Source: Lachnospiraceae bacterium (lineage in GTDB: Bacteria; Bacillota; Clostridia; Lachnospirales; Lachnospiraceae). From it: DNA of 64,000 bases. How positions within the stretch are numbered: the first letter of the stretch is position 1; each line of letters begins with the position of its first letter. The stretch is from NCBI GenBank assembly GCA_016281605.1, contig JAEEJA010000095.1:62001-126000 (forward strand), read 5' to 3'. Under the pieces are notes generated by a model, which worked only from the letters and a program-made list of their open reading frames with translations, was not told the origin of the DNA and made no database searches. This document shows, piece after piece, positions 8,847-17,300 of the stretch. Made by a program: the position numbers and the translations under genes.

Positions 8847-9710
8847 TCAAGCCTTTCCAACTGAACCGAAAAGTTCCATCTTCTCTTTAACCTTATCACA
8901 GATTGCAGCAGCACCCGGAGCAAGAAGCTTACGAGGATCAAATCCCTTGCCTTCTTTATCCTTACCTGCCTCGATGTAAGCACGAGTAGCTTCCTGGAAT
9001 GCCCACTGACACTCAGTATTTACATTAACCTTAGCAACGCCCATGCTTATTGCCTTCTTAACCATTTCATCAGGAATTCCTGTACCACCGTGAAGTACGA
9101 GTGGAGTATGTCCTGTTACGGCTCTGATTGCTTCAAGTGTCTCGAAGCTAAGACCTGCCCAGTTTTCAGGATAAGCACCGTGAATATTTCCGATACCTGC
9201 AGCAAGCATGGTAACACCTAAATCATTAACCATCTTACACTCTTCAGGATCAGCGCACTCGCCCTGTCCGATAACTCCGTCTTCCTCTCCGCCGATAGAA
9301 CCAACTTCAGCTTCAAGAGAAATACCAAGTACCTTACAAGCGTCTACTAAAATCTTTGTCTTTTCAATATTCTCATCAATAGGAAGTGAAGAACCATCAA
9401 ACATAACTGATGAGAAACCAGCCTTAATACAAGCTACAGCTCCGTCGTATGTTCCATGATCTAAGTGAAGTGCAACAGGAACTGTGATATTTAACTCTTC
9501 AATCATTCCTTCCACCATGCCTACGATTGTCTTGTAGCCACACATATACTTTCCTGCACCCTCAGATACACCAAGAATAACCGGTGACTGGCACTCCTGA
9601 GCTGTAAGAAGGATTGACTTAGTCCACTCAAGATTGTTGATGTTGAACTGACCTACTGCATATTTACCTGCTTCTGCTTTTTCAAGCATTTCCTTTGCTG
9701 ATACCAACAT
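8847..9710 (-). CDS. fba: Class II fructose-1,6-bisphosphate aldolase
   Basis: This 287-residue enzyme cleaves fructose-1,6-bisphosphate to dihydroxyacetone phosphate and glyceraldehyde-3-phosphate in glycolysis, using zinc. Characteristic segments are MLVSAKEMLEKAEAGKYAVGQFN, the zinc-binding PVALHLDHGTYDG (about 79-91), SVMFDGSSLPIDENI, EAEVGSIGGEEDG, and LVLHGGTGIPDEMVKKAIS with a second zinc histidine. The glycine-rich GGTG loop binds phosphate. Length and motifs match the short class IIB enzymes of Firmicutes. The gene has its own strong promoter and a structured leader of about 105 bases (see separate entries), as expected for an abundant enzyme. Confidence 0.96.
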   Translation of the reverse strand: MLVSAKEMLEKAEAGKYAVGQFNINNLEWTKSILLTAQECQSPVILGVSEGAGKYMCGYKTIVGMVEGMIEELNITVPVALHLDHGTYDGAVACIKAGFSSVMFDGSSLPIDENIEKTKILVDACKVLGISLEAEVGSIGGEEDGVIGQGECADPEECKMVNDLGVTMLAAGIGNIHGAYPENWAGLSFETLEAIRAVTGHTPLVLHGGTGIPDEMVKKAISMGVAKVNVNTECQWAFQEATRAYIEAGKDKEGKGFDPRKLLAPGAAAICDKVKEKMELFGSVGKA

Positions 9711-9739
9711 GTAAATTTACCTCCAATGTATAAATTGTA

Positions 9740-9797
9740 TAAAATAATGGAATCGGTATAATCTCCGACTCAATTGAAGCGGATAGATCCGCCTTAG
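9740..9797 (-). other. Structured 5' leader of fba
   Basis: Between the fba promoter and its AGGAGGT site the minus strand can form two hairpins. One is GCGGAT-CT-ATCCGC (about 9779-9792); the other pairs GAGTCGG with CCGATTC. No poly-T follows, so it is not an obvious attenuator; it may affect mRNA stability. It shares AGTCGGAGATTA with the hairpin at 21.24 kb. Confidence 0.4.
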
Positions 9798-9824
9798 TTA
9801 ACTATGATTAACAAATACTTCTGT

Positions 9825-9853
9825 ATTATATAACACTTTAGGCGTAATGTAAA
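9825..9853 (-). promoter_or_regulatory. Sigma-70-type promoter of fba
   Basis: Minus-strand TTTACA (9848-9853) and a perfect TATAAT (9825-9830) are separated by exactly 17 bases. This is one of the best promoter matches in the window. Confidence 0.75.
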
Positions 9854-9906
9854 CAAAAAATGGCTAGAGAAAGTCGTTCATAAAAATGTGATTTTTCCCC
9901 TCCCTG

Positions 9907-10599
9907 TCACACCTGGCCGGTGCAAAGTGCGATAAAACAGACCTTCTGAACGCCTGCGTGCTTTAGAGCTCTGGCACAGGCGTCTAAAGTACTTCCGGTT
10001 GTTAATATGTCATCTATTATCAATACTGATTCAGGGATTTTTTCATGATTTTTTTTATTGTAGATAAAAGCATCCGAAAGGTTAAAGAATCTTTCTTCTG
10101 CCGAGAGTTCCTTCTGTCTCTTGGTTTCTTTTGTTCTGAGTAGTAAGTCGTTTTCGTACCGGATACCGGTTAGATTTGAGATTTTTAAAGCAAGAAGTGC
10201 TGCCTGATTGAATCCTCTTTTTTGGAGACGCTTTTTATGTATGGGAACGCCGGTTATACACTCACACTTACTTCCCACTATCCAGTCGGATAGTCTTTCC
10301 GTGATCCAAAGAGCATACTCATCTGCATACTCCTGTCTTCCATGGTACTTATACATGGTTATGGAATCCTTCATGTAATCATCATACCAAAGTAGTGCTC
10401 TCCCACTATCAAAACGAAAATTATGATTTTTACAGCTTTCGCAGTATTCCGACTCATCTATCAACGCTCTTCCACACTTCATGCAGAAGGGTTCTTCTAT
10501 GTATGTCCTTAAATTTGTACATTTATTACAAAGCCCCTTTTTTCCTAATGGTCTTACTTCATCGCATATAGGGCATCTCCTGGGATAAATTAAATCCAA
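9907..10599 (-). CDS. comF: ComF family phosphoribosyltransferase-like protein
   Basis: The 230-residue protein starts with MDLIYPRRCPICDE and has paired zinc-binding cysteines (CPIC, CNKC, CMKC, CESC) in the first 55 residues. A phosphoribosyltransferase fold follows, with the PRPP-binding motif VLIIDDILTTGSTLDACARAL (about 192-212) and QKRGFNQAALLA upstream. ComF supports DNA uptake during competence, where it works with the ComFA helicase and DprA; in many anaerobes its real role is untested. The start is a TTG at 10599 with only a weak GGTG site, so the true start is uncertain. It lies downstream of recD2, a common clostridial arrangement. Confidence 0.88.
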   Translation of the reverse strand: MDLIYPRRCPICDEVRPLGKKGLCNKCTNLRTYIEEPFCMKCGRALIDESEYCESCKNHNFRFDSGRALLWYDDYMKDSITMYKYHGRQEYADEYALWITERLSDWIVGSKCECITGVPIHKKRLQKRGFNQAALLALKISNLTGIRYENDLLLRTKETKRQKELSAEERFFNLSDAFIYNKKNHEKIPESVLIIDDILTTGSTLDACARALKHAGVQKVCFIALCTGQV

Positions 10600-10726
10600 A
10601 AAGGATTCACCGATTTTTGCTATTATGGTAACATTCCTTCTTTCTGTGTATTATATATATTTCTATAATTATTATTTCACTTTTTTATCATACTTCCAAA
10701 CTCTTATAAGTCTATTTACTACTATT

Positions 10727-12946
10727 TCACTCTTCCCTCAGTCTCTCTTCTAAGCTTGAGTACCTCTTCTGGCTGTCAAGGGTTTCTATCATTCTCATTA
10801 CCGTACTCTCCCTTCCAACCAGTATTACGCACTTCTTTGCTCTCGTTACTGCAGTGTAAAGTATATTTCTGTTCAGAAGTCTTGGAGGTCCTGAAAGGAT
10901 AGGCATGATAACCGCAGGGTACTCACTACCCTGTGATTTGTGAATGGTTACTGCGTAAGCTAGAGTTATATTTTCAAGATCTGAAAATGGATAGATTACC
11001 TCTTTATTTCCATCAAATACGCAGGTAAAATACTCGCCCTCTTCGTCTATACTTTCGATAATCCCCATATCTCCGTTAAATATTCCTGCACCCTCATCAA
11101 TAGTTATCTTATATTTGTTTACAATTCTCCACTCCATAAGATAATCATTTTTTATCTGCATTATCTTATCACCCTCTCTGAAAAGGGTCCCACGAAAGTC
11201 GTATTCACGCTTTTTATGAGATTTAGGATTAAGACTTTCCTGGAGATATTTATTTAGATTTTCAACTCCAAGCTCACCTTTTCTCATAGGCGCAAGCACC
11301 TGTATGTCATAAGGATTGGCATGAACATAATTAGGAATTTTATCCTTGGCAAGAGTAAGAACTACGCCTAAGCAGGACCTTATGTCATCCCTCTTAAGCA
11401 TGAAAAAGTCTTTACTTTTATTGTCAAATACCGGCTTCTCACCATGATTAATCTTATGAGCATTTTGAACTATATCGCTTTTGGCAGCCTGTCTAAAGAT
11501 GCGCTCTAGTCTTACACAGGAGCAAAAACCGGATTTTATCATATCTTTCAACACATTTCCCGGACCAACACTTGGGAGCTGATTGGCATCACCTACCATG
11601 ATGAGTCTCATTCCCGGAACTATAGCCTTTAAAAGTGCATTGAATAAATATATATCGACCATAGACATTTCATCTACGATAACTACATCACACTCCAGAG
11701 GATTCATTTCATCTCTTGTAAATCTCATTCTTCGCCCGGTTTCCTCTTCCTCCGGATTAGCATTTATTTCCAAAAGTCTGTGTATGGTCTGAGCTTCATA
11801 GCCTGAAGTTTCAGTCATTCGCTTCGCGGCGCGACCGGTAGGGGCTGCCAGTAAAACTGTCATTCCCTCATCCTTAAGAACCTCTATAATAGCATTTATG
11901 GTGGTTGTCTTTCCCGTTCCCGGTCCACCTGTGATTATAAGTATACCGTTTTTTACGGACTGAACCACGGCATTACGCTGTATATCATCAAGCTCTATAC
12001 CAAGCTTTTTTTCAATATTCGAAATCTGCTTTCCGAGATCCTTTTCATTTACCTTAAAGCCAATATCCAGGTCAAAAAGCATGGAAGCTACATTTCTTTC
12101 CATGTAGTAAATTTCAGACAAATATATCCTCTTACTGTATTCATCACCTGTTATGACTATATCCTTATCAAATGAAAGCTTTTCTAAGTTCACTTCCACA
12201 ATATCCTCAGTTACATGAAGCATCTCAGCAACCCTTGGCACAAATATATCGAGTGGCTGATAGCAATCTCCTTCTTTAAGGGCTTCGTAAAGTGCGTAGC
12301 TCATACCTGCTTTAACACGGAACTCAGAATCCGCATTTATGCCCATGGATGATGCAATCATATCGGCAGTTTTAAATCCCACACCCTCTATATCTTCAGC
12401 AAGTCGATATGGGTTCGAGTCCAATATTTGGTACATCTTCTCGCCATACTTTTTATAAATTTTTACGGAAAGATTCATGGGGATATTGTACTGCTGTAGA
12501 TAGATTGTAGCATTGCGAAGCTGCCTTTTCTCCGCAAACTGCTCTGCTATAGCTCTTGCTTTCTTCTCGCTTATCCCCTTTACGCTCGCAAGCTTTTCAG
12601 GAGCTTTGTCAATGATATCAAATGTATCACTGCCAAACTTCTTTACGATTCTTGCAGCCAAAGCTTCACCTATACCCTTTATGGCACCGGATCCAAGATA
12701 CTTCTCCATAGCCACAGGGCTGTCAGGTTGCTTTGATTCATAAGAGGATATATTGAACTGTTCACCATAATTTTTATGAACTACGATCTCGCCTTCAAGG
12801 GATAAGAACTGACCCTCATTAACAAAAGAAAGATTACCCGTACAGGTAATCTCTTCTCCGGAATCAGCATCAGAAAGAGAGAGAACGGTATAGCCGTTCT
12901 CCTCATTATGAAATACTATTTTTTCTATATAACCTTCTAAATGCAT
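10727..12946 (-). CDS. recD2: RecD2-type 5'-3' DNA helicase
   Basis: I start this 739-residue protein at the ATG at 12946, which has AAGGAG nine bases upstream; a longer frame would overlap mreB. The N-terminal third holds the OB-like and helix-hairpin-helix region (SVKGISEKKARAIAEQF and IEGVGFKTADMIA). The helicase core follows with Walker A GGPGTGKTTTINAI, motif Ia LAAPTGRAAKRM, Walker B CDVVIVDEMSMVD, motif III VGDANQLPSVGPGN, and C-terminal motifs AVTIHKSQGSEYPAV and LYTAVTRAKKCVILVG. RecD2 acts without RecBC in DNA repair and replication fork maintenance. It begins 13 bases after the mreB stop codon. Confidence 0.95.
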   Translation of the reverse strand: MHLEGYIEKIVFHNEENGYTVLSLSDADSGEEITCTGNLSFVNEGQFLSLEGEIVVHKNYGEQFNISSYESKQPDSPVAMEKYLGSGAIKGIGEALAARIVKKFGSDTFDIIDKAPEKLASVKGISEKKARAIAEQFAEKRQLRNATIYLQQYNIPMNLSVKIYKKYGEKMYQILDSNPYRLAEDIEGVGFKTADMIASSMGINADSEFRVKAGMSYALYEALKEGDCYQPLDIFVPRVAEMLHVTEDIVEVNLEKLSFDKDIVITGDEYSKRIYLSEIYYMERNVASMLFDLDIGFKVNEKDLGKQISNIEKKLGIELDDIQRNAVVQSVKNGILIITGGPGTGKTTTINAIIEVLKDEGMTVLLAAPTGRAAKRMTETSGYEAQTIHRLLEINANPEEEETGRRMRFTRDEMNPLECDVVIVDEMSMVDIYLFNALLKAIVPGMRLIMVGDANQLPSVGPGNVLKDMIKSGFCSCVRLERIFRQAAKSDIVQNAHKINHGEKPVFDNKSKDFFMLKRDDIRSCLGVVLTLAKDKIPNYVHANPYDIQVLAPMRKGELGVENLNKYLQESLNPKSHKKREYDFRGTLFREGDKIMQIKNDYLMEWRIVNKYKITIDEGAGIFNGDMGIIESIDEEGEYFTCVFDGNKEVIYPFSDLENITLAYAVTIHKSQGSEYPAVIMPILSGPPRLLNRNILYTAVTRAKKCVILVGRESTVMRMIETLDSQKRYSSLEERLREE

Positions 12947-12959
12947 GCAAAAAGACTCC

Positions 12960-13955
12960 TTATTCGTCGTCCCTCTTCTCACTTAAGAAATCAACATACA
13001 TACCTGTTCCGATAGCAACAGCTGTCATCGGATCCTCTGCTGTCATGGTATTGATACCGGTCTTTTCTGAGATAAGCTCCTCAAGACCGTATAACAGACT
13101 TCCGCCACCTGTTAAAACTATACCTCTGTCAGATATATCTGCAGCAAGCTCAGGAGGTGTCTGCTCAAGTACTGTATGTACAGCCTCAACTATCTGTGAG
13201 GTTGCTTCCGAAAGTGCTTCGAGTGTTTCCTCTGATGTAATTTCTATTGTCTTTGGAAGACCTGTGATAAGATTACGTCCACGAACATCAAGAGTTACTA
13301 CCTCCGGTCTTCTGTAAGCAGAACCAATCTTTATCTTTATTTCCTCTGCTGTACGCTCACCTATAAGAAGATTGTGAGTTTTACGCATATAACGAACGAT
13401 AGCATCATCGAAATCGTCGCCTGCTATCTTAATGGATGTAGATACTACTGTACCTGCAAGTGAAATAACCGCAACATCTGTAGTACCACCACCTATATCA
13501 ACTATCATGTTTCCACATGGCTTTGCTATATCAATACCTGCACCAATGGCAGCTGCAACCGGCTCCTCTATGATTGCAACCTCTCTGGCACCTGCTTCGT
13601 ATGTAGCCTGTTCAACAGCCATCTTTTCAACTTCTGTAGCCGCACTTGGTATACAAACAGCTATTCTTGGCTTTCTGAAACGGTTTCTACCACATGCCTT
13701 CTGTATGAAGTATCTAAGCATCTTTTCTGTAACCGTATAATCAGATATAACACCCTGTCTTAGCGGTCTTACGGCAATTATATTACCGGGTGTACGTCCG
13801 AGCATAAGTCTCGCATCATCACCAATTGCCTTGATTTTGTTTGTATCTCTGTCAAATGCAACAACTGAAGGTTCTCTTAAAACAACACCCTTATCCTTAA
13901 CATATACCAGGACATTGGCTGTACCTAAATCTATACCTATATCACTACTAACCAT
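12960..13955 (-). CDS. mreB: Rod shape-determining actin homologue MreB/Mbl
   Basis: This 331-residue actin-fold ATPase carries DIGIDLGTANVLVYVKDKG (phosphate 1), the IEEPVAAAIGAGI segment, NMIVDIGGGTTDVAVISL (phosphate 2), and ILTGGGSLLYGLEELIS (adenosine motif). It polymerises under the membrane and directs lateral peptidoglycan synthesis with MreC/MreD and RodA/PBP2, none of which is in the window. Its length matches MreB, Mbl and MreBH, which cannot be told apart here. It has a strong promoter at 14063-14091 and leads an apparent mreB-recD2-comF run. Confidence 0.94.
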   Translation of the reverse strand: MVSSDIGIDLGTANVLVYVKDKGVVLREPSVVAFDRDTNKIKAIGDDARLMLGRTPGNIIAVRPLRQGVISDYTVTEKMLRYFIQKACGRNRFRKPRIAVCIPSAATEVEKMAVEQATYEAGAREVAIIEEPVAAAIGAGIDIAKPCGNMIVDIGGGTTDVAVISLAGTVVSTSIKIAGDDFDDAIVRYMRKTHNLLIGERTAEEIKIKIGSAYRRPEVVTLDVRGRNLITGLPKTIEITSEETLEALSEATSQIVEAVHTVLEQTPPELAADISDRGIVLTGGGSLLYGLEELISEKTGINTMTAEDPMTAVAIGTGMYVDFLSEKRDDE

Positions 13956-14062
13956 CTTAAAACCTCTTTCTCTAATACACTTTTTAATCTAATCTGTTAT
14001 CCCTCAATATTTTCTTCTACCTATCCATATTCGCAAAAGCAAAAAATCACCTAAGCCATTTG

Positions 14063-14091
14063 ATTATAATACACTTTTTTCTGAACGTCAA
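14063..14091 (-). promoter_or_regulatory. Sigma-70-type promoter of mreB
   Basis: Minus-strand TTGACG (14086-14091) and a perfect TATAAT (14063-14068) lie 17 bases apart. The leader is about 100 bases long and ends in AGAAAGAGG ahead of the ATG. Confidence 0.75.
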
Positions 14092-14118
14092 TATACTATA
14101 AATGAGATTAACGCATTT

Positions 14119-15864
14119 TTATCTTGAATCTAAAATCTTAAACTGAACTGAATTATTGTAATCATTGATGTCGGGAGCATACATAATATCCATGTAGACA
14201 CCTTCAAAATCACCTTCGGTCAAAGCGTTCCACACTGATTCATCATATTTTTCCATTATTCGGTTTTTAATACCCGACTCAACATCAAAGTCCACTGCAT
14301 AGTACTTTCTTCCACCGTCCTCAAGTACTATTCTGCCGACATTTTGAGTTCTTCCGCACAAAAATATATTTTTTATAAGCACGTGCCTCTTTACAAGCTT
14401 TGCAGAAGGATTGTCAGTACCAAAGGGTTCCATAAGAGCTAACTCTTTTACGGTATTTATGCTTATGTCACCAAGGTCTACCTCAGCATCAAAGTAAATC
14501 TCTTCAGTAAGATCTTCATCTGTCAGATTTTGATTTTTCAGCAATGCTGTGTAAACTTCTTCCATGCGATCCTTCTCGAATGAAAAACCTGCTGCAAGAG
14601 CATGTCCGCCATACTCCAATAGAAGCTCACTTATTTCATTTAAAGCCCTCTGCATATGGTACGCGGGTATAGATCTGCCGGATCCCTTAACCTTATGAGA
14701 GCTCTCCGAGTGAGCGTCCACCACTACCATTACAGGTTTATAGTACTTTTCTCTTATCCTTCCTGCCACGATCCCAACTACTGATTCGCTTAAATCACCC
14801 AGATAGATGAGAAATATCGGTTTCTCCTTTAAATTATGCTCTTCTATGTAGCTTTCTGCCAGTGCTACGCCTCTTTCTGTAATATCCTTTCTCTCATCAT
14901 TAAGACCTTTTAAGTAAGTTGCCAATTTCTCCGCCTCATTTTCATCCTCGGTAAGCATGAGTTTAAGGCTTTTTTCAGCACTTTCTAATCTTCCCGCCGC
15001 ATTGATACAAGGACCTATACGAAATCCATAGTCAAATGAGCCGATATCCTTTTTAAACTCCAACTTCTCTATAAGTTTATTAAGCCCCATAATCTGACAT
15101 ACCTTATTAATGTAGCTTAAGCCATAACGGGTAATAATTCTGTTTTCGCCCGTAAGTGGAACCACATCACAAACAGTGGCGATTGACGCAGGTATCATAA
15201 GCTGCACAAGCAAAGGATTGTAGGCTTTATCTCCGGCTGTAAGCATCTGTATCATACGATAAGCTATGCCCGCTCCGCACATATCCTTATATGGATATTT
15301 GCAATCGCTTTGCTTTGGATCTACGATAAAGTCTGCATTTGGAAGTATATCCTTCCCATCCTCCTTGGGAGTTTCATGATGGTCTGTTATAATAATAGGT
15401 ATCTGCAGCTCTCTTGCTCTATTTACTGCCTCAATTGCCGATATACCATTATCACAGGTAAGGATAATATCTGCCCCTGCCTCCTTCGCCTCATCTACCA
15501 TGTAAGGTCGTATACCATAACCATCATGTACTCTGTGGGGCAGGCGATAATCCACCTTATAGCCCAATTCTCTTAGACCCCTTACAAGAATGTATGAAGA
15601 CATGACACCATCTACATCATAATCCCCTACAACCCTTATATACTCACCTTTTCTCGATTTCAGAAAATCACAGGCTGCACTCATACCTTTCATTTCGCTT
15701 ACGTCACCTAACTTTGGTGCACCTACGTTTAAGTAAGCATCCATTTCATGCAGTGTTTTAAAACCCTTATTAATAAGGATTTTTGCAAATACTTCGGAAA
15801 CCTTGTACCTTTCCGTGATTATTGAAAGATCAAAGTCGATATTTTTATGAACCCATTTATTCAA
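14119..15864 (-). CDS. recJ: Single-stranded-DNA-specific exonuclease RecJ
   Basis: A 581-residue DHH-family nuclease that degrades single-stranded DNA 5' to 3' in recombination and base-excision repair. The DHH domain shows VVGDYDVDGVMSSYILVRGL (about 78-97), ADIILTCDNGISA, PIIITDHHETP and FRIGPCINAAGRLESAEKSL. The DHHA1 domain has SVVGIVAGRIREKYYKPV and the glycine-rich LLEYGGHALAAGFSFE. A C-terminal OB domain follows. It is complete and close to the usual length for short RecJ proteins. It is separated from prmA by about 100 bases and from mreB by its promoter region, so it is probably its own transcription unit or the end of prmA's. Confidence 0.95.
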   Translation of the reverse strand: MNKWVHKNIDFDLSIITERYKVSEVFAKILINKGFKTLHEMDAYLNVGAPKLGDVSEMKGMSAACDFLKSRKGEYIRVVGDYDVDGVMSSYILVRGLRELGYKVDYRLPHRVHDGYGIRPYMVDEAKEAGADIILTCDNGISAIEAVNRARELQIPIIITDHHETPKEDGKDILPNADFIVDPKQSDCKYPYKDMCGAGIAYRMIQMLTAGDKAYNPLLVQLMIPASIATVCDVVPLTGENRIITRYGLSYINKVCQIMGLNKLIEKLEFKKDIGSFDYGFRIGPCINAAGRLESAEKSLKLMLTEDENEAEKLATYLKGLNDERKDITERGVALAESYIEEHNLKEKPIFLIYLGDLSESVVGIVAGRIREKYYKPVMVVVDAHSESSHKVKGSGRSIPAYHMQRALNEISELLLEYGGHALAAGFSFEKDRMEEVYTALLKNQNLTDEDLTEEIYFDAEVDLGDISINTVKELALMEPFGTDNPSAKLVKRHVLIKNIFLCGRTQNVGRIVLEDGGRKYYAVDFDVESGIKNRIMEKYDESVWNALTEGDFEGVYMDIMYAPDINDYNNSVQFKILDSR

Positions 15865-15967
15865 TGTTTAGGTACCTTTCTAAATGAAATTATTATATAT
15901 AAACACACTCAAAGCGCATTCTTCAGAGATTTTATCCTGGATTAAAGGTTAAAAAAACTGTTTTATG

Positions 15968-16999
15968 TTAAGACTCTCCCGCAAGTCTTGCTGTAAACGA
16001 AGACCACTCTCCCGATTCACTGTAATCTACTATCTCAAAACCGGCTTCAAGAAGAGCCTTCTTCACTCTTTCGGCTCTTTCCAGTAAGATTCCGGATGTT
16101 ATAAAGAGACCACCCGGATTCATAAACTCTGAAACTACAGATGTAAGTGGCACAATAACATCATCCAGTATATTGGCCAAAACTATATCGGATTTGTGAC
16201 CGACCTTTTCTTTCACAGCCTTTGTATCTGTAAGAATATCTGCTCTGAAAGCACTGTACTTATCTTCAGTAATAGAATTTAATTCCATATCTTCTTTTAC
16301 GTTATCGATAGCAAGCTCATCTATATCCATAAGGACAGCACTCCTCGCGCCTAAGCAAAGAGCTGTAATTCCAAGTATTCCACTTCCGCAACCTATATCA
16401 AGAACGTCCATTCCGGGTTTTAAGTGCTTCTCAAGAGCCGTAAGGCAAAGCTTTGTAGTATCATGCATACCGGTTCCGAATCCTGCTCCCGGATTGATGG
16501 TAACAATTATGTCCTCTTCATTTGCAAAGTCAGGTCTTTCTTCCCACATTGGCTTTATAATTATATCAGAAGTCACGCGAAATGACTTAAAAGCTTCTTT
16601 GTACTTATCCTTCCACTCGCTGTCATCTCTGATGGAGTAAGTAACAGAAGGCTTCTCTGACTCATTTCCCTCATAAGCTTTACTTAGTGCTTCACCGATA
16701 AGCTTCATGGTTTCTTCTGCACCCTTCCTTAAAAATGTATCGGTAAGAGCTTCGTCGCGAATAGACGAGCCTGTACTAAGTCCCGAAACATCGTCCTCTG
16801 TTGAGTAAACTATAAATTCTGCCCTGTCAGTTTTTGGAAGTTCGGCACTTATATCTGTAAACATACGCTTCTCGTCTTCCCTGCTTAGCGGAACATCATC
16901 CCTTATCTCGTAGGATGTAAATCCAAGCTCGTAGAGAATTCCTTCTACCTTTTCAACCTGTGACAGGACTGTTTTTATCGTATATTCTATCCACTGCAT
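15968..16999 (-). CDS. prmA: Ribosomal protein L11 methyltransferase
   Basis: I start at the ATG at 16999 (MQWIEYTIKT), the usual PrmA N-terminus, with GAGAGG upstream; a frame eight codons longer exists. The 343-residue enzyme methylates lysines of ribosomal protein L11 using S-adenosylmethionine. The N-terminal substrate-recognition domain (about 1-130) precedes a class I methyltransferase core with TINPGAGFGTGMHDTTKLCL, motif I VLDIGCGSGILGITALCLGA and the catalytic-pocket segment VLANILDDVI. Everything expected of the family is present. It is divergent from trhP; the 300 bases between them contain the cloverleaf-like element. Confidence 0.93.
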   Translation of the reverse strand: MQWIEYTIKTVLSQVEKVEGILYELGFTSYEIRDDVPLSREDEKRMFTDISAELPKTDRAEFIVYSTEDDVSGLSTGSSIRDEALTDTFLRKGAEETMKLIGEALSKAYEGNESEKPSVTYSIRDDSEWKDKYKEAFKSFRVTSDIIIKPMWEERPDFANEEDIIVTINPGAGFGTGMHDTTKLCLTALEKHLKPGMDVLDIGCGSGILGITALCLGARSAVLMDIDELAIDNVKEDMELNSITEDKYSAFRADILTDTKAVKEKVGHKSDIVLANILDDVIVPLTSVVSEFMNPGGLFITSGILLERAERVKKALLEAGFEIVDYSESGEWSSFTARLAGES

Positions 17000-17089
17000 G
17001 TGACTTAGACCTCTCTTTCTCATTTGCTTTCTTTACAAATCAAAATTCGGTTTAACCTCGAAAATTTCATTTGAATTTTTCTCGGTAAA

Positions 17090-17162
17090 TTATGAGATAC
17101 TTCGTGTCTTCGCAGGTTTCGTAACAAAAAACCTGCTGAAGTTGCTTCGCAACTTCTCATAA
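17090..17162. other. Cloverleaf-like inverted-repeat element, unknown
   Basis: An outer 8-bp stem (17090-17097 with 17155-17162) partly overlaps and closes three hairpins. These are GATAC/GTGTC with loop TTC (17096-17108), GCAGGTTT/AAACCTGC (17112-17136) and GAAGTTGC/GCAACTTC with loop TTC (17138-17156). It lacks tRNA T-loop and D-loop features. It lies between the divergent prmA and trhP genes, outside the predicted trhP promoter. It may be a small RNA, a repetitive element or a leader structure of prmA. Confidence 0.5.
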
Positions 17163-17231
17163 GTAATATATCAAACAAAAATGGGTTTGTCATCTGTAAA
17201 AATCCTTTAGGGGTGTTACATTATTATGAAG

Positions 17232-17261
17232 TTGACACAAAACCCTTTATAGTGTTATAAA
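17232..17261 (+). promoter_or_regulatory. Promoter of the U32 peptidase gene
   Basis: A perfect TTGACA (17232-17237) and TATAAA (17256-17261) are 18 bases apart. The predicted start near 17268 falls after an alternative TTG at 17262, which supports the start at 17301. Confidence 0.65.
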
Positions 17262-17300
17262 TTGAAAGTGAGAGTAGAAATATATTTGGAGGAATTTATA

